Assembly: GCF_013112245.1 (NCBI RefSeq)
Contig: NZ_WVRN01000001.1
Span: forward strand, 98,501-162,500
DNA length: 64,000 nt
Direction: 5' to 3'
Source of the DNA: Ruegeria sp. HKCCD4315
GTDB lineage: Bacteria; Pseudomonadota; Alphaproteobacteria; Rhodobacterales; Rhodobacteraceae
A program made the position numbers and the translations under genes. Below the pieces are notes generated by a model. It saw nothing but the letters and a program-made list of their open reading frames with translations, was not told where the DNA came from and did no database searches. Shown here in pieces: positions 26,444-35,130 of the stretch (positions within the stretch are counted from its first letter, which is position 1; each line of letters opens with the position of its first letter).

Positions 26444-26944
26444 ATGAACAAGAATGTGCTGACAACATTGGCTTTGTGTTGTGCAACCGTTCTTCATGCC
26501 GCTGGGATGGAACGGTGGGGTGAATCCGGGGACTGGACAATCCTGATTGATCCCGAAAAGGGAAATGGCTGTCTTGCTTGGAAACCTTTTGAAAATGAAA
26601 TGACTGTTGAAATCGGCGCGGCACCCAATCAGGCTGGCGGCTTTTTTGCAGCCTATAATCCGGCCTGGGTGCAGATCGAGGACGGGGCGACCGGGATCGT
26701 ACAGTTCGATTTTGGTGATGCAAGATTCGAAGGCGAGGCGGTTGGAGTCTTCAAGAATGGCGTGCCCGGCGGCTACGCCTTTTTCGACAACCCGGCGTTT
26801 GTAACCGAGTTTGGAAAACGCCAGAGTGTTACGATCATTGGCGAAAGCGGGGCTGAGGTTGAACTCGATCTAAGCGGGTCTGCAAAAGCCATTGAAGCCG
26901 TTCTGGCGTGTCAGGCCGAACAGCCGGAACCACTGAAGAACTAG
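26444..26944 (+). CDS. Secreted protein of unknown function
   Basis: A 166-residue protein with a probable signal peptide (NVLTTLALCCATVLHAAG). The mature part has a beta-rich look with W and G residues at regular intervals (WTILIDPEKGNGCLAW). Only two cysteines remain in the mature chain. CGGAG precedes the ATG by eight bases. The gene converges with the large AsmA gene. No family was recognised. Confidence 0.72.
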   Translation: MNKNVLTTLALCCATVLHAAGMERWGESGDWTILIDPEKGNGCLAWKPFENEMTVEIGAAPNQAGGFFAAYNPAWVQIEDGATGIVQFDFGDARFEGEAVGVFKNGVPGGYAFFDNPAFVTEFGKRQSVTIIGESGAEVELDLSGSAKAIEAVLACQAEQPEPLKN

Positions 26945-26955
26945 GTGGCGTCCGA

Positions 26956-29700
26956 CTACTGCAATTGATTGATGTCCGGCACACAGGGTTGCCTGTCGGC
27001 AGGCATAGCATCAGCGCCTTCCGGGGCCTTGTTTCTGGACCCGCCCACATCCAGCTTGAACTTTGGCGACGAAAGCTGGCCCGTCACATCAAAGGGCCAA
27101 GCGCTTCGGGACAGGGGTTTGCCAACGCGCCGAGGCTCCGCTCTGAGCGCTATGCTATCGTTCAGCCAGTCCACTTGTCCTCTGGCCACCAATTGAACTG
27201 ACCCCGTTTCAATGACGATGGAGTTTGAACTGACTCGCCCGGCCTGAATTTCAACCGGAGCAACCACGCAAGTGATGTCGGTGTAGCCCTGTCTGAACTC
27301 TTCTGAAAACAGCCAAGGGAAAATGCCCAGCCCCGCCAGTTCCAATAGGCTGGTACTGATGTAACCCTGCGACATCGACAAAGACGCATTACCGCGCATG
27401 GAGTTGATGAAGGCCTTGCCCGAGGCGGTACTGCCAGAAACGTTGAACTTACCGCTCAAACGTCCATAGGCATCAATACCAATTCCCAACTCATCAAGGA
27501 TCTCACCGAATTCCCATCCCGAAGTTGATCCCGACAATGAAAGCCAATCAGGTGAGTCAATCAGGTCCATGACCGCACGCAGGCTGAAGTTTCCGCCGCC
27601 ATAAGCCATCTGGAGAGGGCCGAAATCCACGGTTCCGTCTTTTGCAGACAGTTGGCTTGAAACAGAAGTTACGCCTTGCTGGCCTACAATCTCTTTGAAA
27701 TCGATTTGTACCTCGACGTCAGCTTCTCGCAGCACGCGCTGCACATCCAGAAGATCGGCAGGCTTCCCTTTTTCCTTTGGCAACACCAAGGGCTGGACGT
27801 CTGTCTCTTTCGGCAAAACCAAAGGCTGAACTTCGGTTTCAGGTTCTTTTGATGCCTCGCCTACCAAGCTTTTCAGTTGGTCCAGCACGGCAGTCAGGTT
27901 CTTCAGGTCGTTGAGATCGAGCCTCTCGCTGTTAATGTTGCCACGGACGACGGGCGAACCTTCGGGAAACCGCGCATCCAAAGCAGCAAGAAGATCAGAA
28001 GACCCGGCTTCGAACTTGATTGCGGCATCAAAGTCTTCACCCTGCCTGGAGGTTTCAGCATCGATAGCGAGTGCTCCGATTTCGACAGGTTGCAGCTTGA
28101 GCGCGGTCAGAAACTGGGCACCTTCGTCGACATCCAGTTTCACGTCGAAATCGAGACCGGCTAGCCCTTTTAGCTCGTTGACAGATAGCGCAAGATCAAG
28201 CGCCCAGAGATCAGTGTCGTAAGTAGCCGCGTTAAACCTGTTGAGTGAAACCGGCCCGCCCGCATTGGATATGTTGAAATCGGCCATGATGCCGCCGAAT
28301 TGGTCAACATAGTCGTCATCGAGGTTGGGCAAAATCAACTTAGCGGGCCCGTTCAGCACACCATCGAATGTTACGTCCTGAAGCTGAAGCAGATCAAGGA
28401 TTTCACCTTCGGCTTTCAGGACAGGCTCTTCAATTGGCCCGGCTTGCAGCGCAATGCCCAGCATGGCGAGCCGTCCGTCTGGCATGCGGCGAATACTTTC
28501 GATGGATGCTGGGCCGATTACGTCCAACCCCTGGTCAAATGCATTGGTTTGGAACAGCAACTTCTCGAATTCGAAGGAAACCAAAGATCCAACCATATGC
28601 ATTTCAAAGCCCGTGAACTTCAGTTCCTGTATACTTTTTGCTGCTGGCGGCGGCTGTCCTTCCGGATGAAGCCGCGCGTTGAAAAGCAGATCGACGCCCT
28701 GGGCAGTGTAGAGGTCATCTATTGAACCTTCAGCTTCGAGTTTCTGCCCATCCTCCAGGCTTACGGTGGTTGTAAACGCTTCGATTTTCAGAACGTCCTG
28801 AGACACGAGTTCAGCCTGTAACTGACCATTGCCTTCTAAAACGCGTTCCAGCCCGATGACATCTAGAAAATCACCGAATTCCCCGGTGTCCATCTCCAAG
28901 ATTGCGCGATAACCGCCACCTTCGTCTTCCGAGAAAGGCTCACCATCGTAGCTTACGGTCATTTCTCCGAAACTGGCCCGCGTCGTAAATGGCGCGTCAT
29001 GGGGGTAATCGCCTTCGATTTGGAAACCCTGACCGTTGACGGAGCCGGAACCAGAGACCTTCGTTCTTTTTCCATGATCCGCTTGTTCAAGAGCGAGTGA
29101 CTTTAGGTCAAACACAAACGAGAAGCCTGAGACCTTGTCGTCGATGTTTAGCCCGATCGACTTAAAGCTGACGTTCTTGTCGCTCAGAAAGTTCAGGATT
29201 CCACTGCTTTCGGTGTCGATCTCATCGATACTATCAGCGCTCGCGACGTCTTTTTGATCATCCGCCGATACTGTTTCCTCGGAAGCTGGCTCGGGTGTTG
29301 GCCCGTCTTTTCGCCAGCTTGTTGTGCCGTCTTCTGCTGTCAGAAGATTTGCTTGGAGCCCTTCTACGGCGAGATTGTCAAAATGCAGACGCCCGTTGGT
29401 CAAGGCGACAATATCCAACTCCAATTCCAACAGGTTCAATTCTACAAGAGGTGACTCCGGCATTGTCAGGCTCGGGATGACCACCCCACCGACATATATG
29501 TGACTAATGCGGCCAGGCGCGACGCTTACATCATCGTTCACCAAAAGGGGACGACCAATTTGTTCCGAAAGAACTCTTTCAACAAGGTTGCGGCGCATGT
29601 CCGAGAACATCGGAGACGCAAGCAACAACCAAACAAAAGCGACTGCTGCGAATGCGAGTAATGCGACAAGCCCAATTATTCTAAATAGCCAAACCCTCAT
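26956..29700 (-). CDS. AsmA-family envelope protein
   Basis: A 914-residue protein anchored by an N-terminal helix (IIGLVALLAFAAVAFVWLLL). The first ~100 residues (RRNLVERVLSEQIGRPLLVNDDVSV then VGGVVIPSL) and the C-terminal part (LSGKFNVSGSTASGKAFINSM, and GQLSSPKFKLDVGG near the end) fit AsmA, a relative of bridge-like lipid-transfer proteins spanning the periplasm. The beta-groove repeats between them are typical. A 12-residue segment reading ETxVQPLVLPKE is duplicated in tandem in the linker (about 27780-27840). AsmA proteins have been linked to outer-membrane lipid homeostasis. Confidence 0.88.
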   Translation of the reverse strand: MRVWLFRIIGLVALLAFAAVAFVWLLLASPMFSDMRRNLVERVLSEQIGRPLLVNDDVSVAPGRISHIYVGGVVIPSLTMPESPLVELNLLELELDIVALTNGRLHFDNLAVEGLQANLLTAEDGTTSWRKDGPTPEPASEETVSADDQKDVASADSIDEIDTESSGILNFLSDKNVSFKSIGLNIDDKVSGFSFVFDLKSLALEQADHGKRTKVSGSGSVNGQGFQIEGDYPHDAPFTTRASFGEMTVSYDGEPFSEDEGGGYRAILEMDTGEFGDFLDVIGLERVLEGNGQLQAELVSQDVLKIEAFTTTVSLEDGQKLEAEGSIDDLYTAQGVDLLFNARLHPEGQPPPAAKSIQELKFTGFEMHMVGSLVSFEFEKLLFQTNAFDQGLDVIGPASIESIRRMPDGRLAMLGIALQAGPIEEPVLKAEGEILDLLQLQDVTFDGVLNGPAKLILPNLDDDYVDQFGGIMADFNISNAGGPVSLNRFNAATYDTDLWALDLALSVNELKGLAGLDFDVKLDVDEGAQFLTALKLQPVEIGALAIDAETSRQGEDFDAAIKFEAGSSDLLAALDARFPEGSPVVRGNINSERLDLNDLKNLTAVLDQLKSLVGEASKEPETEVQPLVLPKETDVQPLVLPKEKGKPADLLDVQRVLREADVEVQIDFKEIVGQQGVTSVSSQLSAKDGTVDFGPLQMAYGGGNFSLRAVMDLIDSPDWLSLSGSTSGWEFGEILDELGIGIDAYGRLSGKFNVSGSTASGKAFINSMRGNASLSMSQGYISTSLLELAGLGIFPWLFSEEFRQGYTDITCVVAPVEIQAGRVSSNSIVIETGSVQLVARGQVDWLNDSIALRAEPRRVGKPLSRSAWPFDVTGQLSSPKFKLDVGGSRNKAPEGADAMPADRQPCVPDINQLQ

Positions 29701-29808
29701 GCGCTCCCCTATCGCCGCTTTCGCCGTTCAGTCTCTCAAAAGCAGATGTCCAACCTATCAAGTCGAACGCCGGTTCTGAACCATAGCTAAGGCAACTGGG
29801 CCGTGTCA

Positions 29809-30049
29809 CTATTCGTCTTTGATAGCCCCGTCAGTCGCTTTTATTCTTCCCATCAGTACGCTTGCCCTATTGGTAGTAGCCCCTTTGGAAGTTTGGGTTG
29901 GTCCAAAAGTCTGAACGTCATCGACCTCTAAAGTAAACGCAGCCTTCATGAGGACGGGACCATCAACAACCAGCATTTCCTTCTGCGTCGGCTCGATCCT
30001 GATTTGACCAGTTACAACGATGGGCTCGTAGACTGTCGATGGCGCTCAG
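29809..30049 (-). pseudogene. Remnant of an ABM-domain (quinol monooxygenase-like) protein
   Basis: An open minus-strand stretch of about 75 codons without a start codon. It begins YEPIVVTGQIRIEP and has VVDGPVLMKA, like the first strand and helix of antibiotic-biosynthesis-monooxygenase domain proteins. After that (from AFTLEVDDV) the similarity is lost. A TGA lies just upstream. The assignment rests on two short segments and is weak. Confidence 0.35.
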
Positions 30050-30266
30050 GAATCACTCAGGCGCATACGCACCATCTGGTTCGGAGGCGGAGGCGGTAAG
30101 CGCGCCAACTCTGGTCTTTGTCGCTGCTGCCTATGCCAAGTTGGGAAACAGGTCAGAAGCAGAAAAAACTGTCCGGGAACTTCAAGAAACCTATCCTGGA
30201 TTTGATCCACAGCAAGTGTTCTCAAACTGCTACCAAGACCCTTCTCATGCGGATACTCACGCTTGA
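30039..30266 (+). pseudogene. C-terminal TPR-like fragment, probably from an adenylate-cyclase-type protein
   Basis: The frame encodes about 75 residues containing LVFVAAAYAKLGNRSEAEKT and TYPGFDPQQVF. This is the kind of terminal tetratricopeptide segment found at the C terminus of class III cyclases in these bacteria. It has no good start and ends at TGA 30264. It overlaps the catalytic fragment in another frame, so the natural order (cyclase first, TPR last) is reversed here, which points to rearrangement. Confidence 0.5.
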
Positions 30267-30613
30267 TGGGCGCAGACGAGATTGGCGTCTTGAACGCTCT
30301 AAAAGCACTTCGTTCGGAGCTGTTCGATCCGCAGGTCGAGAAACATCATGGTCGCATCGTTAAGCTAATGGGTGACGGAACGCTCGTTGAGTTTGCTTCG
30401 GTCATTGATTCAGTGAATTTCGCGACTGATATCTAAGCGAAGCTGGCGAAGCGAAACGAGGACCTGCCGCCCGAAAAGCGACTTGAACTGAGGATCGGCA
30501 TAAATCTTGGCGACGTGATGATCGACGGCGATGATCTTTACGGTGACGGTGTCAATGTCGCAGCACGACTTGAGGAGTTAGCAGAGCCGGGCAGCGTTTG
30601 CGGTGATGGCTAA
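30242..30613 (+). pseudogene. Class III adenylate/guanylate cyclase catalytic-domain fragment
   Basis: The frame reads GYSRLMGADE, then GRIVKLMGDGTLVEFAS and RIGINLGDVMIDGDD with GDGVNVAARLE, all hallmark motifs of class III cyclases. It is interrupted by TAA at 30434-30436 and ends at TAA 30611. The metal-binding Asp that should precede GYS is replaced, and everything after GSVC is lost. It is a clear, non-functional remnant. Confidence 0.8.
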
Positions 30614-30891
30614 AACCCAAAACGGCTGTTCATTCGTAGTTGCGTCTTCCTACAAGGAAGAGCGGGAAATCGAAGCTTCAGCTTCGATGGCAGACAACCT
30701 ACCTTGGTGCCGTCAACTTCGGATGCTCGACAATGAGTATGCGGTACTAGCAAGGGTAATAAGATCGGTTCAGGTAAGGCGCTCGACGTTATCTTGGACA
30801 ACTGGTCTCTCAAAATTGCCTTAGAACTGTTTACCTCTGACTAGGGATGAAATTTTTCGGCCGGAGTGAACTTTTGATTATGGATGAGCGT

Positions 30892-31749
30892 CTAAGGAAG
30901 CGCTTCGAACCAGTCGAGCACCGCGTCTCGCCAGCCCTCTGGAACTCCGTGCCCACCTTTGGTGACTTTAAACCGGATGGAGCCGGCAGCGCAGTCCATC
31001 CAATCCTTCTGCATCGAGCCATCGTCGCCAAAGCTGTTTTCCGCGCTTCCCAAGCAGGCGTTTTCGCGGCGCCAGACATCCAAGCCCTTCATGACGTTAC
31101 CCTGGTGAAAATCGACACCCTCCCATGTCAGCTCTCGGCCTTCGAACGGCACCATTCTGTCTTTGAAGCCATGTACGTGAAACAGGTGAACTGGCGCATC
31201 GCACTCAGTGGTCATAGGCTCCCAGAACGCCCCAGCCGCAGCGGCAAAGCCTCTTGCCATCTCTGGCGCTTGGCATGCAATGTCCCAGGCCATCGAGCCG
31301 CCGCGGGAGAAGCCTGCGATCAGTATTCGCGACGGGTCAATACCAAAGCGCTCCACCGCGTCGGCGCGCACGGCGTTGATGAAGGCGACATCATCGCGCT
31401 CCAGGTCATACCCGTCAGCTACGCCCCAATCGAGGTCTTTGACATTAATACTGGGCTGCCCGCTCGGCATAATCACAGCGTAGCCGCGCCGGATGAAAGG
31501 GTCGACATAGGCGGCATTCTGGATCATCGCCTTACCAGACCGTCCATAACCGTGCAGCCAAATAACAGCGGGCGGATCATCTAGAACCTCTGGCATGGCC
31601 ACGTAGTACTCACCGCTTTCCAGTTTGCAAGGCGCATCTGGCACGCCACACTCTCCGTAAGAAGCATGGGCAGCGTTCGGCTTCGCAGCAGTCAGAACAA
31701 TGGCAATACCGAGCGTCAAAATGCGATCGCGCGTTTCAGGTCGCATCAT
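30892..31749 (-). CDS. Secreted alpha/beta-hydrolase esterase (PHB depolymerase / LpqC-like)
   Basis: A 285-residue protein with a signal peptide (ending NAAHAS). Catalytic elements are visible: nucleophile elbow GFSRGG, acid in HVHGFKDRMVPF, and histidine in KGGHGVPEGW close to the C terminus. The oxyanion segment is WLHGYGRSG. Cysteine pairs (CGVPDAPC and later ones) suggest disulfides. This fits the feruloyl-esterase/polyhydroxybutyrate-depolymerase-like family of small secreted esterases; the substrate is not predictable. Two ATGs, 31749 and 31746, are possible starts. Confidence 0.85.
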   Translation of the reverse strand: MMRPETRDRILTLGIAIVLTAAKPNAAHASYGECGVPDAPCKLESGEYYVAMPEVLDDPPAVIWLHGYGRSGKAMIQNAAYVDPFIRRGYAVIMPSGQPSINVKDLDWGVADGYDLERDDVAFINAVRADAVERFGIDPSRILIAGFSRGGSMAWDIACQAPEMARGFAAAAGAFWEPMTTECDAPVHLFHVHGFKDRMVPFEGRELTWEGVDFHQGNVMKGLDVWRRENACLGSAENSFGDDGSMQKDWMDCAAGSIRFKVTKGGHGVPEGWRDAVLDWFEALP

Positions 31750-31937
31750 AAGTGTACATCTGTCGCTAGATCACAGAAATCATAGCACAGCGTTACGCAT
31801 CTCCGAAGGCACAGGCCTAAATGTCTGGGAACACCTCTACCGCTTATGTCATAGGCTACGAGTGATCACTCCGAACCCTTAACACCCAAACTCGCGCCGT
31901 GATATGTTGAGCCTATCATCAATGCCGAGACAACTTC

Positions 31938-32369
31938 ATGACGCTATCTGATCAAATTAAGCGACTTTACCACGAAGTATGGAACGCGGCGGACACCGAC
32001 TGCGCCCGAGAAATCATACACCCGGAGTTCGATTTTCGTGGGAGCCTTGGGCCGAAACGCTCGGGTCCGGATGAGTTCATTCGTTACACGGAAGAAGTTC
32101 GAGAGGCTCTTCCGGATTTTCAATGCAATATCGTTGAAATCGTCGATGCCGAAGAAAAAGCCGCTGCGCGAATATCCTTCGTCGGCACGCACCATGGTGT
32201 ATTCTTCGGGGTAGACGGAACGCAGCAACGGATCGAATGGTCCGGGGCGGCGTTCTTCACAATACGGGAACAAAAAATCGGGAGTCTCTGGGTTTTGGGT
32301 GACATTGATTCAATCAAGAGACAATTGAATGCCCACCCAAAAGTTGCGTTTCTAGATCCATATGCATAG
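31938..32369 (+). CDS. SnoaL-like ester-cyclase family protein
   Basis: A 143-residue single-domain protein with the cone-shaped SnoaL-like fold, seen in the pattern IKRLYHEVWNAAD, then FDFRGSLGP and GTHHGVFFGVDGTQQRI. Members labelled 'ester cyclase' act on polyketides, but most bacterial ones are of unknown function. The ATG at 31938 has only a weak ribosome-binding site. The next gene starts 102 bases on and could be co-transcribed. Confidence 0.82.
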   Translation: MTLSDQIKRLYHEVWNAADTDCAREIIHPEFDFRGSLGPKRSGPDEFIRYTEEVREALPDFQCNIVEIVDAEEKAAARISFVGTHHGVFFGVDGTQQRIEWSGAAFFTIREQKIGSLWVLGDIDSIKRQLNAHPKVAFLDPYA

Positions 32370-32471
32370 CGGCGTCTTTGGTTGCGAAGGTAGACCTCAA
32401 CGTGACGTGCGCTGCAAGGTGGGTAGTTTTGATGGATTAAGGGCGCTATCCCCCGCGGGAAAGGACATGCT

Positions 32472-33098
32472 ATGAAACAAAATACCAAGTCCCGCCGTAA
32501 ACTTTTAGGCGGCATAGTAGGATTAATGGGTGTCGGTTCGATAGGTGCAAGGGCCGCTGCGGCTGTGCTAACACCAAGCGCCGCAGAAGGGCCGTATTAT
32601 CCAACGCCAGCCATGCGGACGCCCGATACAGACAATGACCTCGTTAAGATCAGAGGACGTGTCGAAGACGCCGGCGGCGAAGTCTTTACACTGCGTGGGA
32701 AGCTTATGCGGACCAATGGACAACCCCTTGCCAGACATCGCATCGAAATCTGGCAATGCGACATGGATGGCAACTATATGCATCCGCGCGACCGTCGCAG
32801 TGTCAATTTTGATCAGGCTTTCCAGGGCTTTGGCCATGACGTAACCGACAACGGCGGGAACTATGTGTTTCGTACGATAAAACCCACGATTTACCCAGGA
32901 CGTACACCACATATTCATGTAAAGGTGTTTGACGGAAGTCGCGAGCTGTTGACGACGCAGTTTTACATTAAAGGTCATCCGAACAATTCCCGCGATGGGT
33001 TATTCAACCGCATGTCCAGGGCAGAGGCCGCTGCAGTGTCTATGGAATTTTCTCTGGGCGCGACTGGAACTGAAGCGACCATCAATGTTGTCGTCTAA
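32472..33098 (+). CDS. Intradiol ring-cleavage dioxygenase-like protein with Tat signal
   Basis: A 208-residue protein starting with a twin-arginine type leader (SRRKLLGGIVGLMGVGSIG). The core has the iron ligands of protocatechuate 3,4-dioxygenase-type enzymes: Tyr in GNYMHP, Tyr in TIYPGRTPHIH and the two histidines of that motif. The fold's family marker AEGPYYP is present near residue 39. Exported, short members of this family are common, but their substrates are mostly unknown; they need not cleave catechols. AAGGA precedes the ATG. Confidence 0.83.
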   Translation: MKQNTKSRRKLLGGIVGLMGVGSIGARAAAAVLTPSAAEGPYYPTPAMRTPDTDNDLVKIRGRVEDAGGEVFTLRGKLMRTNGQPLARHRIEIWQCDMDGNYMHPRDRRSVNFDQAFQGFGHDVTDNGGNYVFRTIKPTIYPGRTPHIHVKVFDGSRELLTTQFYIKGHPNNSRDGLFNRMSRAEAAAVSMEFSLGATGTEATINVVV

Positions 33099-33329
33099 AG
33101 AGGAAGCTTCAGTCCGTAAAGTTGAAGTTGCACAGCTTGCTGTCAGAGGTCCGCTTTAAAGTTGCTAGCGCCCTAGCCCACCACGCCATTCGCAGAACAC
33201 GCCGGAATCGGTGGCGATGCGTAAGGTTCGAAACGGTGATCTTTCCGCAGATACATCGTCCCAATTGGGCGAGCAGGACACCAAAACCCTCTTACCCACG
33301 ACACGTCGTCGAACTATTTCTCAATAAAC

Positions 33330-34862
33330 CTAAAGCTGAGACCCGATTGGCAAAATACTCAAAAAACCGGCAACTATGTGGTCCCAGGCTGATCCCGTCG
33401 GCTCGGATTGATATTCAAGAACTTCGCCATCATTGCTTCGTGTCGTCCATTTAAGCTGACCAGCTTGCTCAAGGGTTACACTGTAAGTGTATGCGGGTAG
33501 CGCGTCGTCCAACGCACCCATGGTTTGTGTGGTCAATGCGGGCGAGTCTATCAGAATTCCCATCTCTGTGTTGATTTTGACTGACCTCGGATCCCAATTG
33601 AACGATCCCACGAACAAGTACCGGTCATCAACGGCGAATGCCTTGGAGTGTAAGCCGGATCTGGACTGAGCCCAGTTTATGCCACGACGCTGGACTTGAT
33701 AGGCGTCGGGTCGCAACTCGTAGAGTTCCACTCCTCCGCGCAAAAGCGCTCGGCGTTTTTTGGCATAATGCGCGTAAACGGGTGCAACGTCGTTGGAGGC
33801 CAGCGAATTGGTTACCACCTTTACCTCGACACCACGACGTTCAAGTTCGGTCAGCCATTTCACACCGTTGTTGCGTGGTACGAAATAGGCAGAAACGATA
33901 TTCACCTCACTGCTGGCATTCTCAAAATACGGAAGCAATTGCGATGCAAGAATGGGGTCTGAAGCTTCAAGTCCGGCCGCTTTTGAAGGCGGATCGGCAT
34001 AAAGCTTCGCGGGCAGCCAATCCAGTGAAAAGGCCCCATCTGCGAAGTTCTCTTGTGCTGACTTTCTAAGGGCCACGCCATACTGTGTTTGCTTTGCTTC
34101 CTCGACCAGTTCATTCAACCTGCTTCGCGCATCGCTCAGGTCAAAATCTTCGGGCTCTCCCACAACCACGCGGGCGGGGACTGCGAATTCGCTGTTCCAA
34201 TATGCGTCGAAGCTCTGTGAAACTTCACGCACAACAGGTCCAGCGGCCAACACGTCCAGATCGGCGTAGTTCATTTCTTTCCGCGCAAGAAAATACTCGG
34301 CACCGATATTCCTTCCACCCACAATCGTAAACACGTTGTCAGCTGTCATGGATTTGTTGTGCATTCTGCGATTGATGCGCTTGAAGTCCGTCAGTCCAGC
34401 GACCAGCAGGCTTTGGTCCCGCCAGAACGGATTGAACAGCCTGATCTCAATGTTTTTGTGATGGTCCAATGCGGCGGTCATCGCGTCGTAGCTGGACGTA
34501 TCCATGTCATCCAACAACAGCCGGACACGAACCCCCCGATCTGCGGCCTGCAACAGACTGGCTGCAAAAAGATGTCCTGTCGGGTCGTCATGCAGAAGGT
34601 AGTACTGAGCGTCTAACGTTCTTTCGGCGGCGGCGGCCATCAACAGCCGTGAGGCAAGCGCTTCTTCGCCATCACTGATCAGCTTGACACCTGACCGGCC
34701 GTCTTTGGGATCCCCCAGGCGATTGGTCAACTGACTCAGAGCCGTGCCCGAATAGGCGGGCAATGCAGCTGATACCGTCTTTTCGTAAGTGCGGGTTTTA
34801 GGAGCACAAGCGGCAAGTACCAGCGCGCTCCAAACACAAATCGCAAACTTCCAACGCGCCAT
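33330..34862 (-). CDS. Phospholipase D family lipoprotein, ClsC-like
   Basis: A 510-residue lipoprotein (lipobox LVLAAC, Cys19) with two HKD motifs. The first is HNKSMTADN with GGRNIGAEYF, the second HSKAFAVDD with GSFNWDPRS. The middle part (TLDAQYYLLHDDPTGHLF) matches the ClsC-type protein at 15562-17103, including the shared phrase VREVSQSFDAYWNS / VDEVSQSFDAYWNS. The two are paralogues with different membrane attachment (helix versus lipid). GGAGG lies before the ATG at 34862. Probably acts on phospholipids at the periplasmic face. Confidence 0.86.
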   Translation of the reverse strand: MARWKFAICVWSALVLAACAPKTRTYEKTVSAALPAYSGTALSQLTNRLGDPKDGRSGVKLISDGEEALASRLLMAAAAERTLDAQYYLLHDDPTGHLFAASLLQAADRGVRVRLLLDDMDTSSYDAMTAALDHHKNIEIRLFNPFWRDQSLLVAGLTDFKRINRRMHNKSMTADNVFTIVGGRNIGAEYFLARKEMNYADLDVLAAGPVVREVSQSFDAYWNSEFAVPARVVVGEPEDFDLSDARSRLNELVEEAKQTQYGVALRKSAQENFADGAFSLDWLPAKLYADPPSKAAGLEASDPILASQLLPYFENASSEVNIVSAYFVPRNNGVKWLTELERRGVEVKVVTNSLASNDVAPVYAHYAKKRRALLRGGVELYELRPDAYQVQRRGINWAQSRSGLHSKAFAVDDRYLFVGSFNWDPRSVKINTEMGILIDSPALTTQTMGALDDALPAYTYSVTLEQAGQLKWTTRSNDGEVLEYQSEPTGSAWDHIVAGFLSILPIGSQL

Positions 34863-35130
34863 AGGCTTCCTCCGACCTCCTATGGCCTAGGTGACTATGC
34901 CAGCGCACGCGATTGCAAGAGTGTTCTTTGAAGCCTGAGGTTGTTTGGGTCGTCAGCGTTGGTTTCGCACAACCCTCAACTGCCAAGTTATTGGTTCGCG
35001 ACTTAACGCAACACCGTCTCAATCGTTCCCCGGCAGAACCCAAATGCGTCGAAGCGCTGGGGAATGCGTGCCTGATGACAGCGGCGTCGCTTAACCAAAA
35101 CACCGGACGCGGGCGTTGCCTTGGCCTGGG

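Larger units (their letters stand above)
29701..30891. other. Region of gene remnants
   Basis: About 1.2 kb with no intact gene. It holds a minus-strand monooxygenase-like relic (29809-30049), a plus-strand TPR-like fragment (30039-30266) and a plus-strand cyclase catalytic fragment (30242-30613). The last 280 bases before the esterase gene's stop codon contain nothing I can name. Confidence 0.6.

Noticed and set aside
30847..31584. Plus-strand open frame (245 codons) opposite the esterase gene
   Set aside because: It is the antisense of a well-supported esterase with signal peptide and catalytic motifs, and has no domain itself.
33099..33329. Possible gene between the dioxygenase-like and ClsC-like genes
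   Set aside because: An open frame exists, but its product has no recognisable feature and runs into the 3' end of the convergent gene.
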